Position numbers and translations under genes: made by a program. A stretch of 64,000 bases of DNA from Fictibacillus arsenicus (lineage in GTDB: Bacteria; Bacillota; Bacilli; Bacillales; Fictibacillaceae), in the NCBI RefSeq assembly GCF_001642935.1, contig NZ_CP016761.1, forward strand, positions 1,116,001-1,180,000, written 5' to 3'. The first letter of the stretch is position 1, and each line of letters starts with the position of its first letter. This document shows positions 1 to 8,675 of this stretch, piece after piece. The notes under the pieces are model-generated. The model made no database searches and was not told the origin of the DNA. It saw only the letters and a program-made list of their open reading frames with translations.

Positions 1-25
1 TGAATATTCCCTAGGAGGCAAAATA

Positions 26-154
26 ATGGAAAATACAAGTGATTTTGTAGAAAAATTGCATGATGATCAGGAGAAACAAGAAAAGAACAAAAAGCAGGGG
101 AAAGGTAATCCTGGACAAAAATTACCGAACAAGCAGCATAGTACAAACAAGTGA
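26..154 (+). CDS. Small hydrophilic protein, DUF4023-like
   Basis: A 42-residue, lysine-, glutamine- and asparagine-rich protein with no membrane segment. It starts at ATG 26 behind an AGGAGG-like site (TAGGAGGC). The motifs FVEKL near the N-terminus and KLPNKQH near the C-terminus match what I recall of the DUF4023 family, small Bacillus proteins of unknown function. An intrinsic terminator follows directly, so it is probably a single-gene unit. Family assignment is from memory; function is unknown. Confidence 0.65.
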   Translation: MENTSDFVEKLHDDQEKQEKNKKQGKGNPGQKLPNKQHSTNK

Positions 155-168
155 ATTCTATGTATAAG

Positions 169-203
169 CCACAGTGAAACGTTAACGCCACTGTGGTTTT
201 TTT
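169..203 (+). terminator. Intrinsic terminator
   Basis: Stem CCACAGTG/CACTGTGG (169-176 and 189-196) followed by a run of T. It ends the small gene at 26-154 and lies just before the 3' end of the convergent lipase gene. Confidence 0.85.
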
Positions 204-208
204 ATGGT

Positions 209-1000
209 TTAAAAACATCCACCGGACCTCGAAGTATCCGGGCAAAAACCAGGATTGTCTTTGCACATTTTTTTCGCGAATTTCGGATAAAGCTTACTTA
301 ATTGATTAAAGTAGCAAACGACCTTATGATTCAGCCGGACACTGCAGTTTTCAAAACACAAGCGGAATTCCTCTCCAACAGGCATGTTCATGAGAGGTTC
401 TTTTCTAAATAATAAAGGTGTTACATGGTTCGTAACGGCGTCGTACATATTAATGATGCGTACGCTGTTTTTGACTTCTTTATAAAATCGCCGGACGAAC
501 TCAGTGTTTCCAATCGGCAAACTAGCAAACGTGTAAAGAATGGGATTGTTAAATGGTGTGTTCACAGCGGCATCCAATGTGAAAAGTGTAGCCAGACAAG
601 CGCCAAGGCTATGGCCTGTCACAAGCAGTTTTTTCTCTGGGGGAAGTCTCATCAGGACTGTTAAAATAATGCTTCGGGCTGCTGAATAAATACGGGTGAT
701 TCCGCGATGAGTTTTACCGCTGTTTTTCACAAAGGGATACGTAACTTGAGGGATGTCCAGGTAGGAGGATACGTTATTTATCGTTGAAGTTCCGCGGAAA
801 ACGACGACAACGTGATCGTCAGATTCTGCGATAAAACCGAATATCTCACCTGAAAAAGAGGGGATAGAGCACTTCAGAGTATAGCCGCTTGGGAGTGTGA
901 ACGATTTGTCATCACTTAATTGATAAGCCTGATGACACATGACGGCCAAAAACATAGCAAGATGTCCATCAAATTCATAAACAATTTTATCTTTACCCAT
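209..1000 (-). CDS. Lipase class 3 family protein (alpha/beta hydrolase)
   Basis: A 263-residue protein of the class 3 (Fungal_lipase-like) alpha/beta hydrolase family, expected to hydrolyse acyl esters. The nucleophile elbow GHSLGA puts the catalytic serine at about residue 131. Asp187 (NMYDAV) and His225 (LNHKV) are placed to complete the triad. FRGT near residue 68 fits the family's oxyanion-side motif. No signal peptide or membrane helix is evident, so it is probably cytoplasmic. I chose the ATG at 1000 because GGGGAG lies upstream at good spacing; a longer frame reaches 1057 without a ribosome binding site. It is convergent with the small gene at 26-154 and divergent from the metalloprotease at 1131. 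The substrate cannot be read from sequence. Confidence 0.85.
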   Translation of the reverse strand: MGKDKIVYEFDGHLAMFLAVMCHQAYQLSDDKSFTLPSGYTLKCSIPSFSGEIFGFIAESDDHVVVVFRGTSTINNVSSYLDIPQVTYPFVKNSGKTHRGITRIYSAARSIILTVLMRLPPEKKLLVTGHSLGACLATLFTLDAAVNTPFNNPILYTFASLPIGNTEFVRRFYKEVKNSVRIINMYDAVTNHVTPLLFRKEPLMNMPVGEEFRLCFENCSVRLNHKVVCYFNQLSKLYPKFAKKMCKDNPGFCPDTSRSGGCF

Positions 1001-1130
1001 AAGCACCACTCCCCTCAGAATACTAGATGTAATAGTATATGAGGGAGGATGCAGCAAGGTATAGACGGATATGATGGTTATTCATAGAATGTGGTAAAAT
1101 TAGTAAAAAGGCAAAGGCGTTGGGGATAAT

Positions 1131-1982
1131 ATGCAGATCATTGATACCATTCCATATTTTAAGCAAAATTATCATTCTTCTATCGAATTTTTGAGAAATT
1201 ATTACGGGGAGTATCCAGAGATATTTAAAGAGTATTTTGCATACCATTGCAAAGATACAGAAGAAAGGCATCTAGCTTCATTAGAAAAATATCCAGGCGT
1301 TCTATCTGATATTGACCTCGTTTACAAAAATATTGTGCCTATCATACATGGAACAGCTGAACACTATAAGAACAACTATCAAGTGTCGTTTCCCGCGGAC
1401 ATCAACCTCATTGTTGGAGGGTTTGGGTCAAATGCGTATACATACCGTCAAATCATTCCGAACATCACCTTTGCTCTGGAAAAATTATCACCCGTCCAAG
1501 ATCATCTAAAGACAATCGTGGCACATGAGTTTGGTCATGCGGCACACAACATCATTTCAAACAATGCAGGGATAGACTGGAAGAATGTCGATTGGAACAG
1601 TCCATTAACATGGCTTTATCAAGAAGGAGCAGCAACCCATTTCTCCAGACAAACAGCAAAAGGCATTAAGGAATCTGTGTATTTTTCCTTTGATGATGAA
1701 GGAGAAAAATGGCTGCAGTTTTTTAGTAAAAACCAAGAAAAAATTATCTCGGATTTTGCAAGGGATGTTACAACTGAAACACCAATCGCAGTATTTAAAG
1801 AATGGTTCTCCATTACTGGGGGGGCGAAGTTTGGTTACAATCGGTTAGGTTATCTCATCGGGGATCAGTTTTTTCAGGAATTGATTAAAAGAAATGGAGA
1901 ACTCGTGGCTATAGTAGCTTGGAAAGATACCAGTTACAAAGAGAATGTAATTAACTGGTTATTAAACACACACAAAGTCTGA
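1131..1982 (+). CDS. Putative zinc metalloprotease (HExxH...E)
   Basis: A 283-residue protein with a gluzincin-type zinc motif: HEFGH at 132-136 inside a hydrophobic helix, and Glu165 in LYQEGAATHF as a plausible third ligand. Glu133 would be the catalytic base. It resembles the predicted Zn-dependent proteases of the DUF2268/YjaZ group, but I cannot fix the family. No signal peptide is visible, so it looks cytoplasmic. The ribosome binding site (GGGGAT, close to ATG 1131) is mediocre. A terminator hairpin follows at 2081-2113. It stands just before the metallophore operon, but the gap and terminator suggest separate transcription. Substrate unknown. Confidence 0.75.
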   Translation: MQIIDTIPYFKQNYHSSIEFLRNYYGEYPEIFKEYFAYHCKDTEERHLASLEKYPGVLSDIDLVYKNIVPIIHGTAEHYKNNYQVSFPADINLIVGGFGSNAYTYRQIIPNITFALEKLSPVQDHLKTIVAHEFGHAAHNIISNNAGIDWKNVDWNSPLTWLYQEGAATHFSRQTAKGIKESVYFSFDDEGEKWLQFFSKNQEKIISDFARDVTTETPIAVFKEWFSITGGAKFGYNRLGYLIGDQFFQELIKRNGELVAIVAWKDTSYKENVINWLLNTHKV

Positions 1983-2080
1983 AAAAATAATTCTAGTGTG
2001 TTATTTAATTTTACACATCCTATAATATTGGAGTTTTAAGTTGTTCAAAAATTATTAGAAAAGTAGCTAAGCAATCGGCA

Positions 2081-2113
2081 GCATTTCTCCCTCTTGAGAA
2101 ATGCTCTTTTTTA
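2081..2113 (+). terminator. Terminator of the GGGTGC hairpin-repeat family
   Basis: GCATTTCTC/GAGAAATGC stem (2081-2089, 2096-2104) plus a T run. The preceding AGCAATCGG makes this an outlying copy of the repeat that is dense at 40.5-51.2 kb. Confidence 0.75.
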
Positions 2114-2176
2114 TTTTGTAAAGGACCATTTATTAAAATTAGAGGAGAAATCAATATAACATAGGAAAAAATTCAT

Positions 2177-2229
2177 TTGACGATTTATTGAAAGGAGTGT
2201 TACTATACAAAACGTAATGATTACGATTT
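2177..2229 (+). promoter_or_regulatory. cntL promoter with Zur box
   Basis: A -35 TTGACG (2177-2182) and -10 TACTAT (2201-2206, 18-bp spacer) are followed at once by ACGTAATGATTACGA inside 2209-2229. This differs from the Bacillus Zur consensus TCGTAATNATTACGA by one base. Its place over the start point fits repression by zinc-loaded Zur. A matching site lies before cntA. Confidence 0.8.
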
Positions 2230-2253
2230 GATAATAATTAAAGGAGGTACCAT

Positions 2254-3051
2254 GTGAAAGAAAGATTTCAATTATTGCTGTCTTTAAAAGTGATTGAATA
2301 TGAGATTAATGAGCTGTCTGAGTTTGCGAAAGAATGTGATGAATGTTTTGACTTGCTAAAAACAAAGCTTGATAGTCTGCATCACTTTATGACCGATACC
2401 AACAACATTACTCTATGGCAAGAATGGGGTGAGGATCAAGATATCTTATCTTTTTCTGAAAAAGTACGGGAAGCTTCTGTTCGTGCCCTTTGTCAGATGG
2501 AGAAGTACCAGAGTATGCGGTCGTGTAATCATCAATTAAATGCGAGTGAGTATATATCCGAGCTTTCTCGTTCGGTCAAACAGGAATTAGAAGATCTAAA
2601 AATTAACAGTGATTCGAAGGTGCTCTTCATTGGCTCAGGTGCATTTCCTGTTTCGGCTCTCACTATAGCTAGTGAAAAAAGTGCTGAAGTATATTGTGTA
2701 GACATTGATCAGGAAGCAGTTGTTATGGGAGAAAGAGTTGCTGAAATCACAGGGCTTAAATCACTTGTTAACTTTTCAGGCAAGGAGTTAAAAAATCTAG
2801 CTTTTGCTAAAAAGGCAACACATGTGGTGATAGCTTCACTGGTTAAAAACAAACCAGATGTGCTCAGGGAACTAAAAGATTTATTACCATCGCGAACACA
2901 AGTTATAATTCGATATGGCAACGGATTAAAGTCGATTTTTAATTATCCGTTGGAAACGGATCTTTCAAGGGATTGGGAGTTAAGAAAGGTGAACAGGATA
3001 GATGGTATTTACGACACCATGATCCTGCAGAAACAAAGAGTAAATACATAG
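2254..3051 (+). CDS. cntL: Nicotianamine synthase-like enzyme, CntL
   Basis: A 265-residue nicotianamine-synthase-family enzyme. In the Cnt pathway CntL transfers the aminobutyrate group of S-adenosylmethionine to histidine. The Rossmann SAM motif VLFIGSGAFPVS lies at about 123-134, with acidic VDID after the next strand (Asp150). The N-terminal 100 residues are helical, as in the family. The start is GTG 2254, six bases after AAAGGAGG. It is the first gene of a Zur-box operon; cntM follows 34 bp on. No histidine racemase (cntK) gene is found before or inside the operon, so L-histidine is the likely substrate (inference from known systems). Length and neighbours leave little doubt about the family. 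Confidence 0.93.
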   Translation: MKERFQLLLSLKVIEYEINELSEFAKECDECFDLLKTKLDSLHHFMTDTNNITLWQEWGEDQDILSFSEKVREASVRALCQMEKYQSMRSCNHQLNASEYISELSRSVKQELEDLKINSDSKVLFIGSGAFPVSALTIASEKSAEVYCVDIDQEAVVMGERVAEITGLKSLVNFSGKELKNLAFAKKATHVVIASLVKNKPDVLRELKDLLPSRTQVIIRYGNGLKSIFNYPLETDLSRDWELRKVNRIDGIYDTMILQKQRVNT

Positions 3052-3085
3052 ACTAGCAAACTGATTATTAACAGGGGAGGAAGCC

Positions 3086-4390
3086 GTGCAGAAACAAGAA
3101 AATACAAGAAGTTTTGGAAATACATTGATCGCAGGTGCCGGCCCAGCCGCTATTCAAACCGCTGTTCAGCTTTCTAGAGGATTTAGTAAAAAGATAGGTT
3201 TTTATAATCGGACGGGGACTCATGCAGATCGTTTTAAAGAGGAATTAAAACAAAATCAGTATCATATTTCACTTACTGTTCAAGGTTCTGACACAGTATA
3301 TAGTACTAAAATTCATCACTTTTTTGACAGCAGTGATGGATTACAGGATGAATGGGATACGCTTATTCTTTCAACGCCGTGCTTTAGTTATTCCGATGTC
3401 ATGCAATCTCTTAGGATAGTAAATTTAAAGCGTTTAAAAACCATTATCCTTATTTCACCGAATATCGGTTCCAATGATTTAGTCAGAAATTATACGAATA
3501 AAGGCATTGTTGATGTCATAAGCATGTCCACTTATTATGCAGCTACAAAACATAGCAGTTCAGATTCAGTAACAAAAGCACATACAAAGACCTTTAAGAA
3601 ACGCATCTATATAGCTTCTTCAAAAAAAGACAGCTATATGCTAACCGTTCTGAAACGATTTCTTAATAGTTTAGGAGTAGAGGGGATGATGGTGGATGAT
3701 CCCGCTGAGGCGGAATGCAGGAATATTACCACTTATGTTCATCCGGCTCTTTTTATGAATGCCTTTACCCTAAACGAAGTATTCGATCTTCACACTTCTG
3801 GAAAAAAATATATGTATAAACTATACCCAGAGGGGCCGATCACGCAAGAGACGATTCGAACGATGGTAGCCGTTTGGAAAGAGGTTTCAAGACTAGTAGA
3901 GCATCTAGGCGCAAATCCAATTAACTTATTGCAGTTTCTGAACGATGATAACTACCCTGTCCCTGAAGAATGCCTCTCCAGAGAGGATATTGAAAAGTAT
4001 GGTGATTTCGAGGTAACGAAACAAGAGTATTTATTATATGTTCGGTATTCTTCGATCCTTATCGATCCCTTCTCTAAACCAGATGAACATGGAAGGTATT
4101 TTGAGTTTTCAGCCGTTCCGTTTAAACCAGCAAGCCGTGAAGAAGACGGTAGATGGAAAGTGCCAAGAATTCCTTTTGAAGACTACCAAAAACTAAAAGT
4201 CATCCTAGGAATCAGCCAGAAGTTAGGTGTTCATATGCCGAAAACAGAGTTTCTGATCAACTGTTTTGAAAAGGAGTGCCAAAAGATAGAGAACAAGCTG
4301 GCGATGGGTGAATCCTTATTACAAAAATGGGAGATCTCTTCGATATGTGACGTCAATGAGATTATGAAAGCAAGAGGGAATGTATCATGA
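3086..4390 (+). CDS. cntM: Opine-type metallophore dehydrogenase, CntM
   Basis: A 434-residue opine dehydrogenase (staphylopine dehydrogenase family) that would reductively condense the CntL product with an alpha-keto acid. The nucleotide-binding motif GAGPAAIQ is at 17-24. Arg42 (in FYNR) aligns with the Arg33 reported to favour NADPH in S. aureus CntM. In STYYAATK, Ala153 aligns with S. aureus Asp150; Asp there is reported to restrict the enzyme to pyruvate, while Ala allows alpha-ketoglutarate. Conserved blocks YVHPALFMN and ILIDPFSKPDEHG are intact. It starts at GTG 3086 behind GGGGAGG. Its stop overlaps the ATG of the next gene (ATGA). The alignments were made by eye from memory of the S. 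aureus protein. Confidence 0.93.
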   Translation: MQKQENTRSFGNTLIAGAGPAAIQTAVQLSRGFSKKIGFYNRTGTHADRFKEELKQNQYHISLTVQGSDTVYSTKIHHFFDSSDGLQDEWDTLILSTPCFSYSDVMQSLRIVNLKRLKTIILISPNIGSNDLVRNYTNKGIVDVISMSTYYAATKHSSSDSVTKAHTKTFKKRIYIASSKKDSYMLTVLKRFLNSLGVEGMMVDDPAEAECRNITTYVHPALFMNAFTLNEVFDLHTSGKKYMYKLYPEGPITQETIRTMVAVWKEVSRLVEHLGANPINLLQFLNDDNYPVPEECLSREDIEKYGDFEVTKQEYLLYVRYSSILIDPFSKPDEHGRYFEFSAVPFKPASREEDGRWKVPRIPFEDYQKLKVILGISQKLGVHMPKTEFLINCFEKECQKIENKLAMGESLLQKWEISSICDVNEIMKARGNVS

Positions 4391-5259
4391 AAAATGGTGT
4401 CTTGCTGGCAATCCTATCATCCTTTGTCTTTAGTATTATGAACGCTCTTGTTAAAGCTGTAAGTTTAAACATTCCTTATTCAGAAACAGTATTTTTTAGA
4501 AGTTTAATAGGAACGATTATCATTTTTATCATCATGAAGAACAAAAAGGTTGGATTTTCAAAAAAAGGGGTACCAATGCTCGCTGTGCGAGGAATTTTTG
4601 GGGCACTTTATTTGTTGGCTTATTTTTATACGATTGCAAAAATACCGTTAGCAGATGCAAGTATTCTTGCTCACCTGTCACCGTTTTTTGCGGTATTGCT
4701 CGCAGCTGTTTTTTTGAAAGAAAGAATGCCGAGAACGATACTCTACGTGCTGCCTGCCGTACTGTTGGGAGCGTTCTTGCTCATTAAGCCGCAGGAGTTC
4801 TCATCTTATTCTATGTACGCTTTGATAGGTATAGGATCTGCCTTTTTTGCGGCGTGTGCTGCCACATCAATTCGTTATTTAAGTCAGAGACACCATGCCT
4901 ATGAGATCGTGTTCTATTTTTTAGCCACGGCAACCGTGGTGAGCATTCCGCTGATGTGGAACCATTTTGTTATTCCATCACCTTTAGAGCTGTTTTATCT
5001 AGTCTGTATCGGAGTCGTTTCTCTTATTGGGCAGTTGTTCTTAACAAGTGCATTTACACATGAGAACGTGGTGATTGTAGAGATCACTCGTTACATCGGC
5101 ATCGTGTTTAATACCTTTTGGGGCTTCTTGTTCTGGGTGGAGATCCCAGATGGACAAACAATCATGGGCGGTATTCTAATCATCGCTTCCTGTATCTTTT
5201 TATCACGAAGAAGAGAATTAGAAACGAGGATTAAGGGGCTCAGATTAAAAAAGGCATAA
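4387..5259 (+). CDS. cntI: EamA/DMT family exporter, CntI-like
   Basis: A 290-residue drug/metabolite transporter with about ten hydrophobic helices in two EamA repeats. In the Pseudomonas cnt operon the equivalent EamA protein (CntI) exports pseudopaline; that role is inferred here from position, since the gene overlaps cntM by four bases (translational coupling) and precedes the importer genes. Residues FRSLIG in the second helix and DASILAHLSPFF are typical of the family. No other exporter lies in the operon, which makes this the best export candidate. Confidence 0.82.
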   Translation: MKNGVLLAILSSFVFSIMNALVKAVSLNIPYSETVFFRSLIGTIIIFIIMKNKKVGFSKKGVPMLAVRGIFGALYLLAYFYTIAKIPLADASILAHLSPFFAVLLAAVFLKERMPRTILYVLPAVLLGAFLLIKPQEFSSYSMYALIGIGSAFFAACAATSIRYLSQRHHAYEIVFYFLATATVVSIPLMWNHFVIPSPLELFYLVCIGVVSLIGQLFLTSAFTHENVVIVEITRYIGIVFNTFWGFLFWVEIPDGQTIMGGILIIASCIFLSRRRELETRIKGLRLKKA

Positions 5260-5276
5260 TATTTTTTTTAGTTATT

Positions 5277-5297
5277 AAATCGTAATGAATACGATTA
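5277..5297 (+). promoter_or_regulatory. Zur box before cntA
   Basis: TCGTAATGAATACGA at the core of 5277-5297 matches TCGTAATNATTACGA at all but one position. It lies 24 bp before the cntA ATG. It implies a second zinc-controlled start, so that the importer can be made apart from the biosynthetic genes. Confidence 0.82.
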
Positions 5298-5321
5298 ACA
5301 AAAAGTAAAGGAAGGTCCATA

Positions 5322-6866
5322 ATGAATCGTTATCAAACAATAATAGCTGGTTTATGTTTTATCCTCCTGCTGCTGACGGGTTGTTCAACAACACAAACAA
5401 GCACAGATAGTAAGAGTAATGAAGATAAGAAAGTCACGATGATCTTTAGTTTTAAAGCGGCTAACCTAGATCCTCATACAGGATTTATCCCGATCCGTGC
5501 CGGATTAACGGAGACTTTGCTGAAGCTGGATCAAGAATCAAATATTGAGGGTTGGCTTGCTGAAAAATGGCACACAGATGATAACGTAAACTGGGAATTT
5601 ACAATTAGAGATGATGTCCATTTCCAAGATGGGAAGAAGCTTGATGCAAAAGCAGTCAAAGATTCTCTCGAACGCAGTATTGAGGTGAATGAATCTTTAG
5701 GCAGTTCATTAAAGATCAAATCGATGAAAGCTGATGGTCAAAACCTTTCCATCCAAACGACAGAGCCATATCCTGCTCTGCCTTCGGAACTTGTTAATCC
5801 GTATACCTCAATTGTTAACATAGAAGCTGAAAAGAAGGCAGGTAAGGATGCTTTTAGAAACAACCCGATCGGAACAGGACCATTTAAAGTAAAAGAATTT
5901 AAACCGAACCAAGAAGTTCAGGTTGTGAAGAATAAAGATTATTGGGCAGAAGAGCCGAAGTTAGACTCAGCCAAAATTAAGTTTAATGAAGATGCGAACG
6001 TACGGGCGCTTGCTCTGCAATCAAAAGAAGCTGATGTAGTCTATAATCTTCCTTCAGAAAGTTTAAGTGCTATCGGGAAGGATAAAGAACTGGCAATCGA
6101 ATCAGTACCAGGACTTCGAGCGCATTTCATCTTATACAATAGCCAGAGTCCGAAAGTGTCAGATGTAAAAGTCAGAGAAGCACTCGACCTTCTTTTAGAC
6201 CGAAAAAGCATAGCAAACGATATCATGCTGGGTCATGGCGTTCCAGCGAACGGTCCTTTTAATAGCAGTCTGCCTTTTGGGATCGATGATGAAGTCAAAG
6301 AAGCAGATATCGAGAAAGCAAAGCAATTATTAACGAAAGCTGGATATAAAGAAAACGCTGACGGGAAGATGGAGAAAGACGGCAGCCCATTAACACTTGA
6401 AATCATCACGTACAAAGCACGTCCAGAGCTGCCGTTGATCGCGCAATTGCTTCAATCAGATGCAAGTAAAGCTGGTGTTGATATTCAGATCAAGACCGTT
6501 GAGAACGCAGATACTCATCTAGCTGAAAACAATGATTGGGATTTAGCAACTTACAGCAATAATACCTCACCGCGCGGGGATGGGAGCTACTTTTTTAACA
6601 CTGCATTTACCGAAACAGGTGCCTTAAATGTAGGAAAGATTAATATGCCTGAACTTAATAAAGTAATCGATGAATTGAACGCGACAAGTGATCTAAATGA
6701 ACGAACAGCTTTATCGAAAAAGGCAGCACGGATGATTAATAAGGAAGTTGCGCATAGCTATGCAGTATATCCAAACATAATCGTAGGAATGAATAAGCGA
6801 ATCTTAAACTGGAAGCCTACAGCAGAGGAGTACTATATACTTACGCATACGCTGGATGTGAAATAA
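5322..6866 (+). CDS. cntA: Metallophore-binding lipoprotein, CntA-like
   Basis: A 514-residue solute-binding lipoprotein of the nickel/oligopeptide family (SBP_bac_5). The signal peptide ends in LLLTGC with the lipidated Cys at about 21. NLDPHTGF and WHTDDNVNWEFTIRDDVHFQDG are typical of NikA/CntA proteins. It would capture the metal-metallophore complex outside the membrane and pass it to CntBC. AAAGGAAGG precedes ATG 5322, and its own Zur box lies upstream. The cntB GTG follows its stop with no gap. An alternative is a plain Ni/peptide-binding protein, but the operon argues for CntA. Confidence 0.9.
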   Translation: MNRYQTIIAGLCFILLLLTGCSTTQTSTDSKSNEDKKVTMIFSFKAANLDPHTGFIPIRAGLTETLLKLDQESNIEGWLAEKWHTDDNVNWEFTIRDDVHFQDGKKLDAKAVKDSLERSIEVNESLGSSLKIKSMKADGQNLSIQTTEPYPALPSELVNPYTSIVNIEAEKKAGKDAFRNNPIGTGPFKVKEFKPNQEVQVVKNKDYWAEEPKLDSAKIKFNEDANVRALALQSKEADVVYNLPSESLSAIGKDKELAIESVPGLRAHFILYNSQSPKVSDVKVREALDLLLDRKSIANDIMLGHGVPANGPFNSSLPFGIDDEVKEADIEKAKQLLTKAGYKENADGKMEKDGSPLTLEIITYKARPELPLIAQLLQSDASKAGVDIQIKTVENADTHLAENNDWDLATYSNNTSPRGDGSYFFNTAFTETGALNVGKINMPELNKVIDELNATSDLNERTALSKKAARMINKEVAHSYAVYPNIIVGMNKRILNWKPTAEEYYILTHTLDVK

Positions 6867-7808
6867 GTGTTCCTTATCATAAGAAGAAGATTGATCCAAT
6901 TAATTTTCGTATTACTGGTTCTATCGTTATTCACATTCACCTTGATGAAGTTAGCTCCTGGAGACCCTGTTTTAACAATTTTAAATGCAGATGAAATGGT
7001 GGTAACAGAAGAAGATCAAGCCAAGCTCAGGAATAAGCTTGGCTTTGATCAGCCGCTTTATGTTCAATATGGAAAATGGATGCTGAATCTGGTTCAGCTT
7101 GATCTTGGCAAGTCTTATATGAACGGAAAACCGGTATGGGATGAACTGATGGAACGATTACCCATTACGTTTGAGCTTACAATGTTTGCGATTCTTATTA
7201 TGGGTTCGTTAACCATACCACTCGGAATCCTGTCAGCCCGAAAAGTTAATAGATGGCCTGATCAACTTAGCAGGATTCTTGCTTTAATAGGTGCATCCAT
7301 CCCTAGTTTTTGGTTAGGTTTAATCCTGATCTACGTCTTTGCTTTTAAATTGCAGGTATTGCCGTCGTCAGGGATCGGTTCATATTCTCAAATCATCCTG
7401 CCTGCTTTTACTTTGGGATTTACGTTTGCTGTCGTTTATGCAAGACTCCTCCGGGCAGGACTGCTGCAGAGTATGAGTGAAGACTACATCTTAGCAGGCA
7501 GAGCAAGAGGGATAAAGGAATGGAGGCTTCTCTGGCTACATGCATTCAGAGCTGCCCTCCTTCCTGTTATCACTGTCTTTGGTTTAAGTATAGGAAGCTT
7601 CCTGGGAGGAGCTGTTGTCATAGAAATATTATTTTCCTGGCCTGGGCTGGGCAGTTTGGCAGTCGATGCAATCTTTAGCCGTGATTATCCAATCATTCAA
7701 GGGTATGTTTTGTTGACCGGTGTATTTGTTGTCATTGTGAATCTATTTGTTGATCTGTCTTATTTTGTGATCGATCCAGGAATTAAAAGAAAAGAGGGGA
7801 CATTATGA
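6867..7808 (+). CDS. cntB: ABC permease, CntB-like
   Basis: A 313-residue inner-membrane permease of the DppB/NikB type with six predicted helices. The first is preceded by IIRRRLIQL and followed by LAPGDPV, a family hallmark. The cytoplasmic EAA loop is recognisable as GRARGIKEWRLLWLHAFR. It starts at a GTG directly after the cntA stop codon, so translation is probably coupled. It pairs with CntC to form the channel. Its stop overlaps the cntC start. Confidence 0.92.
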   Translation: MFLIIRRRLIQLIFVLLVLSLFTFTLMKLAPGDPVLTILNADEMVVTEEDQAKLRNKLGFDQPLYVQYGKWMLNLVQLDLGKSYMNGKPVWDELMERLPITFELTMFAILIMGSLTIPLGILSARKVNRWPDQLSRILALIGASIPSFWLGLILIYVFAFKLQVLPSSGIGSYSQIILPAFTLGFTFAVVYARLLRAGLLQSMSEDYILAGRARGIKEWRLLWLHAFRAALLPVITVFGLSIGSFLGGAVVIEILFSWPGLGSLAVDAIFSRDYPIIQGYVLLTGVFVVIVNLFVDLSYFVIDPGIKRKEGTL

Positions 7809-8662
7809 AAACAGACGTATCAATGCCGAAGGAAATAAACATAGGATTGGTATTGAAGAAAAGAAACTACATGATCTTATGCGGTCTCTTGTTTCTCGTA
7901 ATGATCACCCTCATCACATTAATCGGTCCGTTTATTGTACCGAATGATCCCTATACTGCGAACATGTCAGAAAGGCTTGCTGGGCCAAGTCTTACCTACC
8001 CGCTTGGAACTGATCATATGGGAAGATGTATCTTTTCTAGGATCATTATTGGTTCACAAACCACATTAGGCATAACAGGTCTGGTAGTTGCAACAGTTAT
8101 TGGAATCGGAATACCTGTCGGCCTTGTAACAGGATACATAGGGGGGCGCATTGATTCTGTCGTTATGCGTTTAGCTGATGGAATGCTTGCTCTTCCGGAA
8201 TTTATATTAGCGATAGCGATCGCAGGATTTTTAGGACCGAGCTTAACCAATCTAATGATATCCATCGTATTTGTTAAGTGGATTGGGTACACAAGAGTCG
8301 TGAGAGGAATCGTCATATCAGAAAGAAATAAAGATTATGTATCTGCGGCAAAAGTTTCCGGGAGTTCACATTTTAAGATCATAAGAAAACATATGCTACC
8401 GCAGATTATTTCACCAGTACTTGTGCTTGCTGCACTTGATATCGGAAAAGTCATTCTGATTATCTCTTCTTTATCATATCTTGGTCTCGGTGCACAGCCG
8501 CCAGCACCTGAATGGGGAGCGATGTTAAATGATGGACGGCCTTATTTCCAGACAGTCCCTGAACTTATGATCTATCCAGGATTAGCAATCTTTTTTGTTG
8601 TCTTGTCCCTAAACTTAATAGGAGAAGGATTAAGAGACAGACTTGATGTGAAACGGCAATAG
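7805..8662 (+). CDS. cntC: ABC permease, CntC-like
   Basis: A 285-residue permease of the DppC/NikC type. It has a cytoplasmic N-terminal tail, a first helix at about 24-45, then GPFIVPNDPY and the PLGTDHMGRCIFSRII block characteristic of the C-type subunit. The EAA loop is SAAKVSGSSHFKIIRKHMLP. Near the C-terminus GLGAQPPAPEWGAML is conserved in the family. The four-base overlap with cntB and 13-bp gap to cntD show one transcript. Confidence 0.92.
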   Translation: MKTDVSMPKEINIGLVLKKRNYMILCGLLFLVMITLITLIGPFIVPNDPYTANMSERLAGPSLTYPLGTDHMGRCIFSRIIIGSQTTLGITGLVVATVIGIGIPVGLVTGYIGGRIDSVVMRLADGMLALPEFILAIAIAGFLGPSLTNLMISIVFVKWIGYTRVVRGIVISERNKDYVSAAKVSGSSHFKIIRKHMLPQIISPVLVLAALDIGKVILIISSLSYLGLGAQPPAPEWGAMLNDGRPYFQTVPELMIYPGLAIFFVVLSLNLIGEGLRDRLDVKRQ

Positions 8663-8675
8663 GAAAGGGAGAGCG

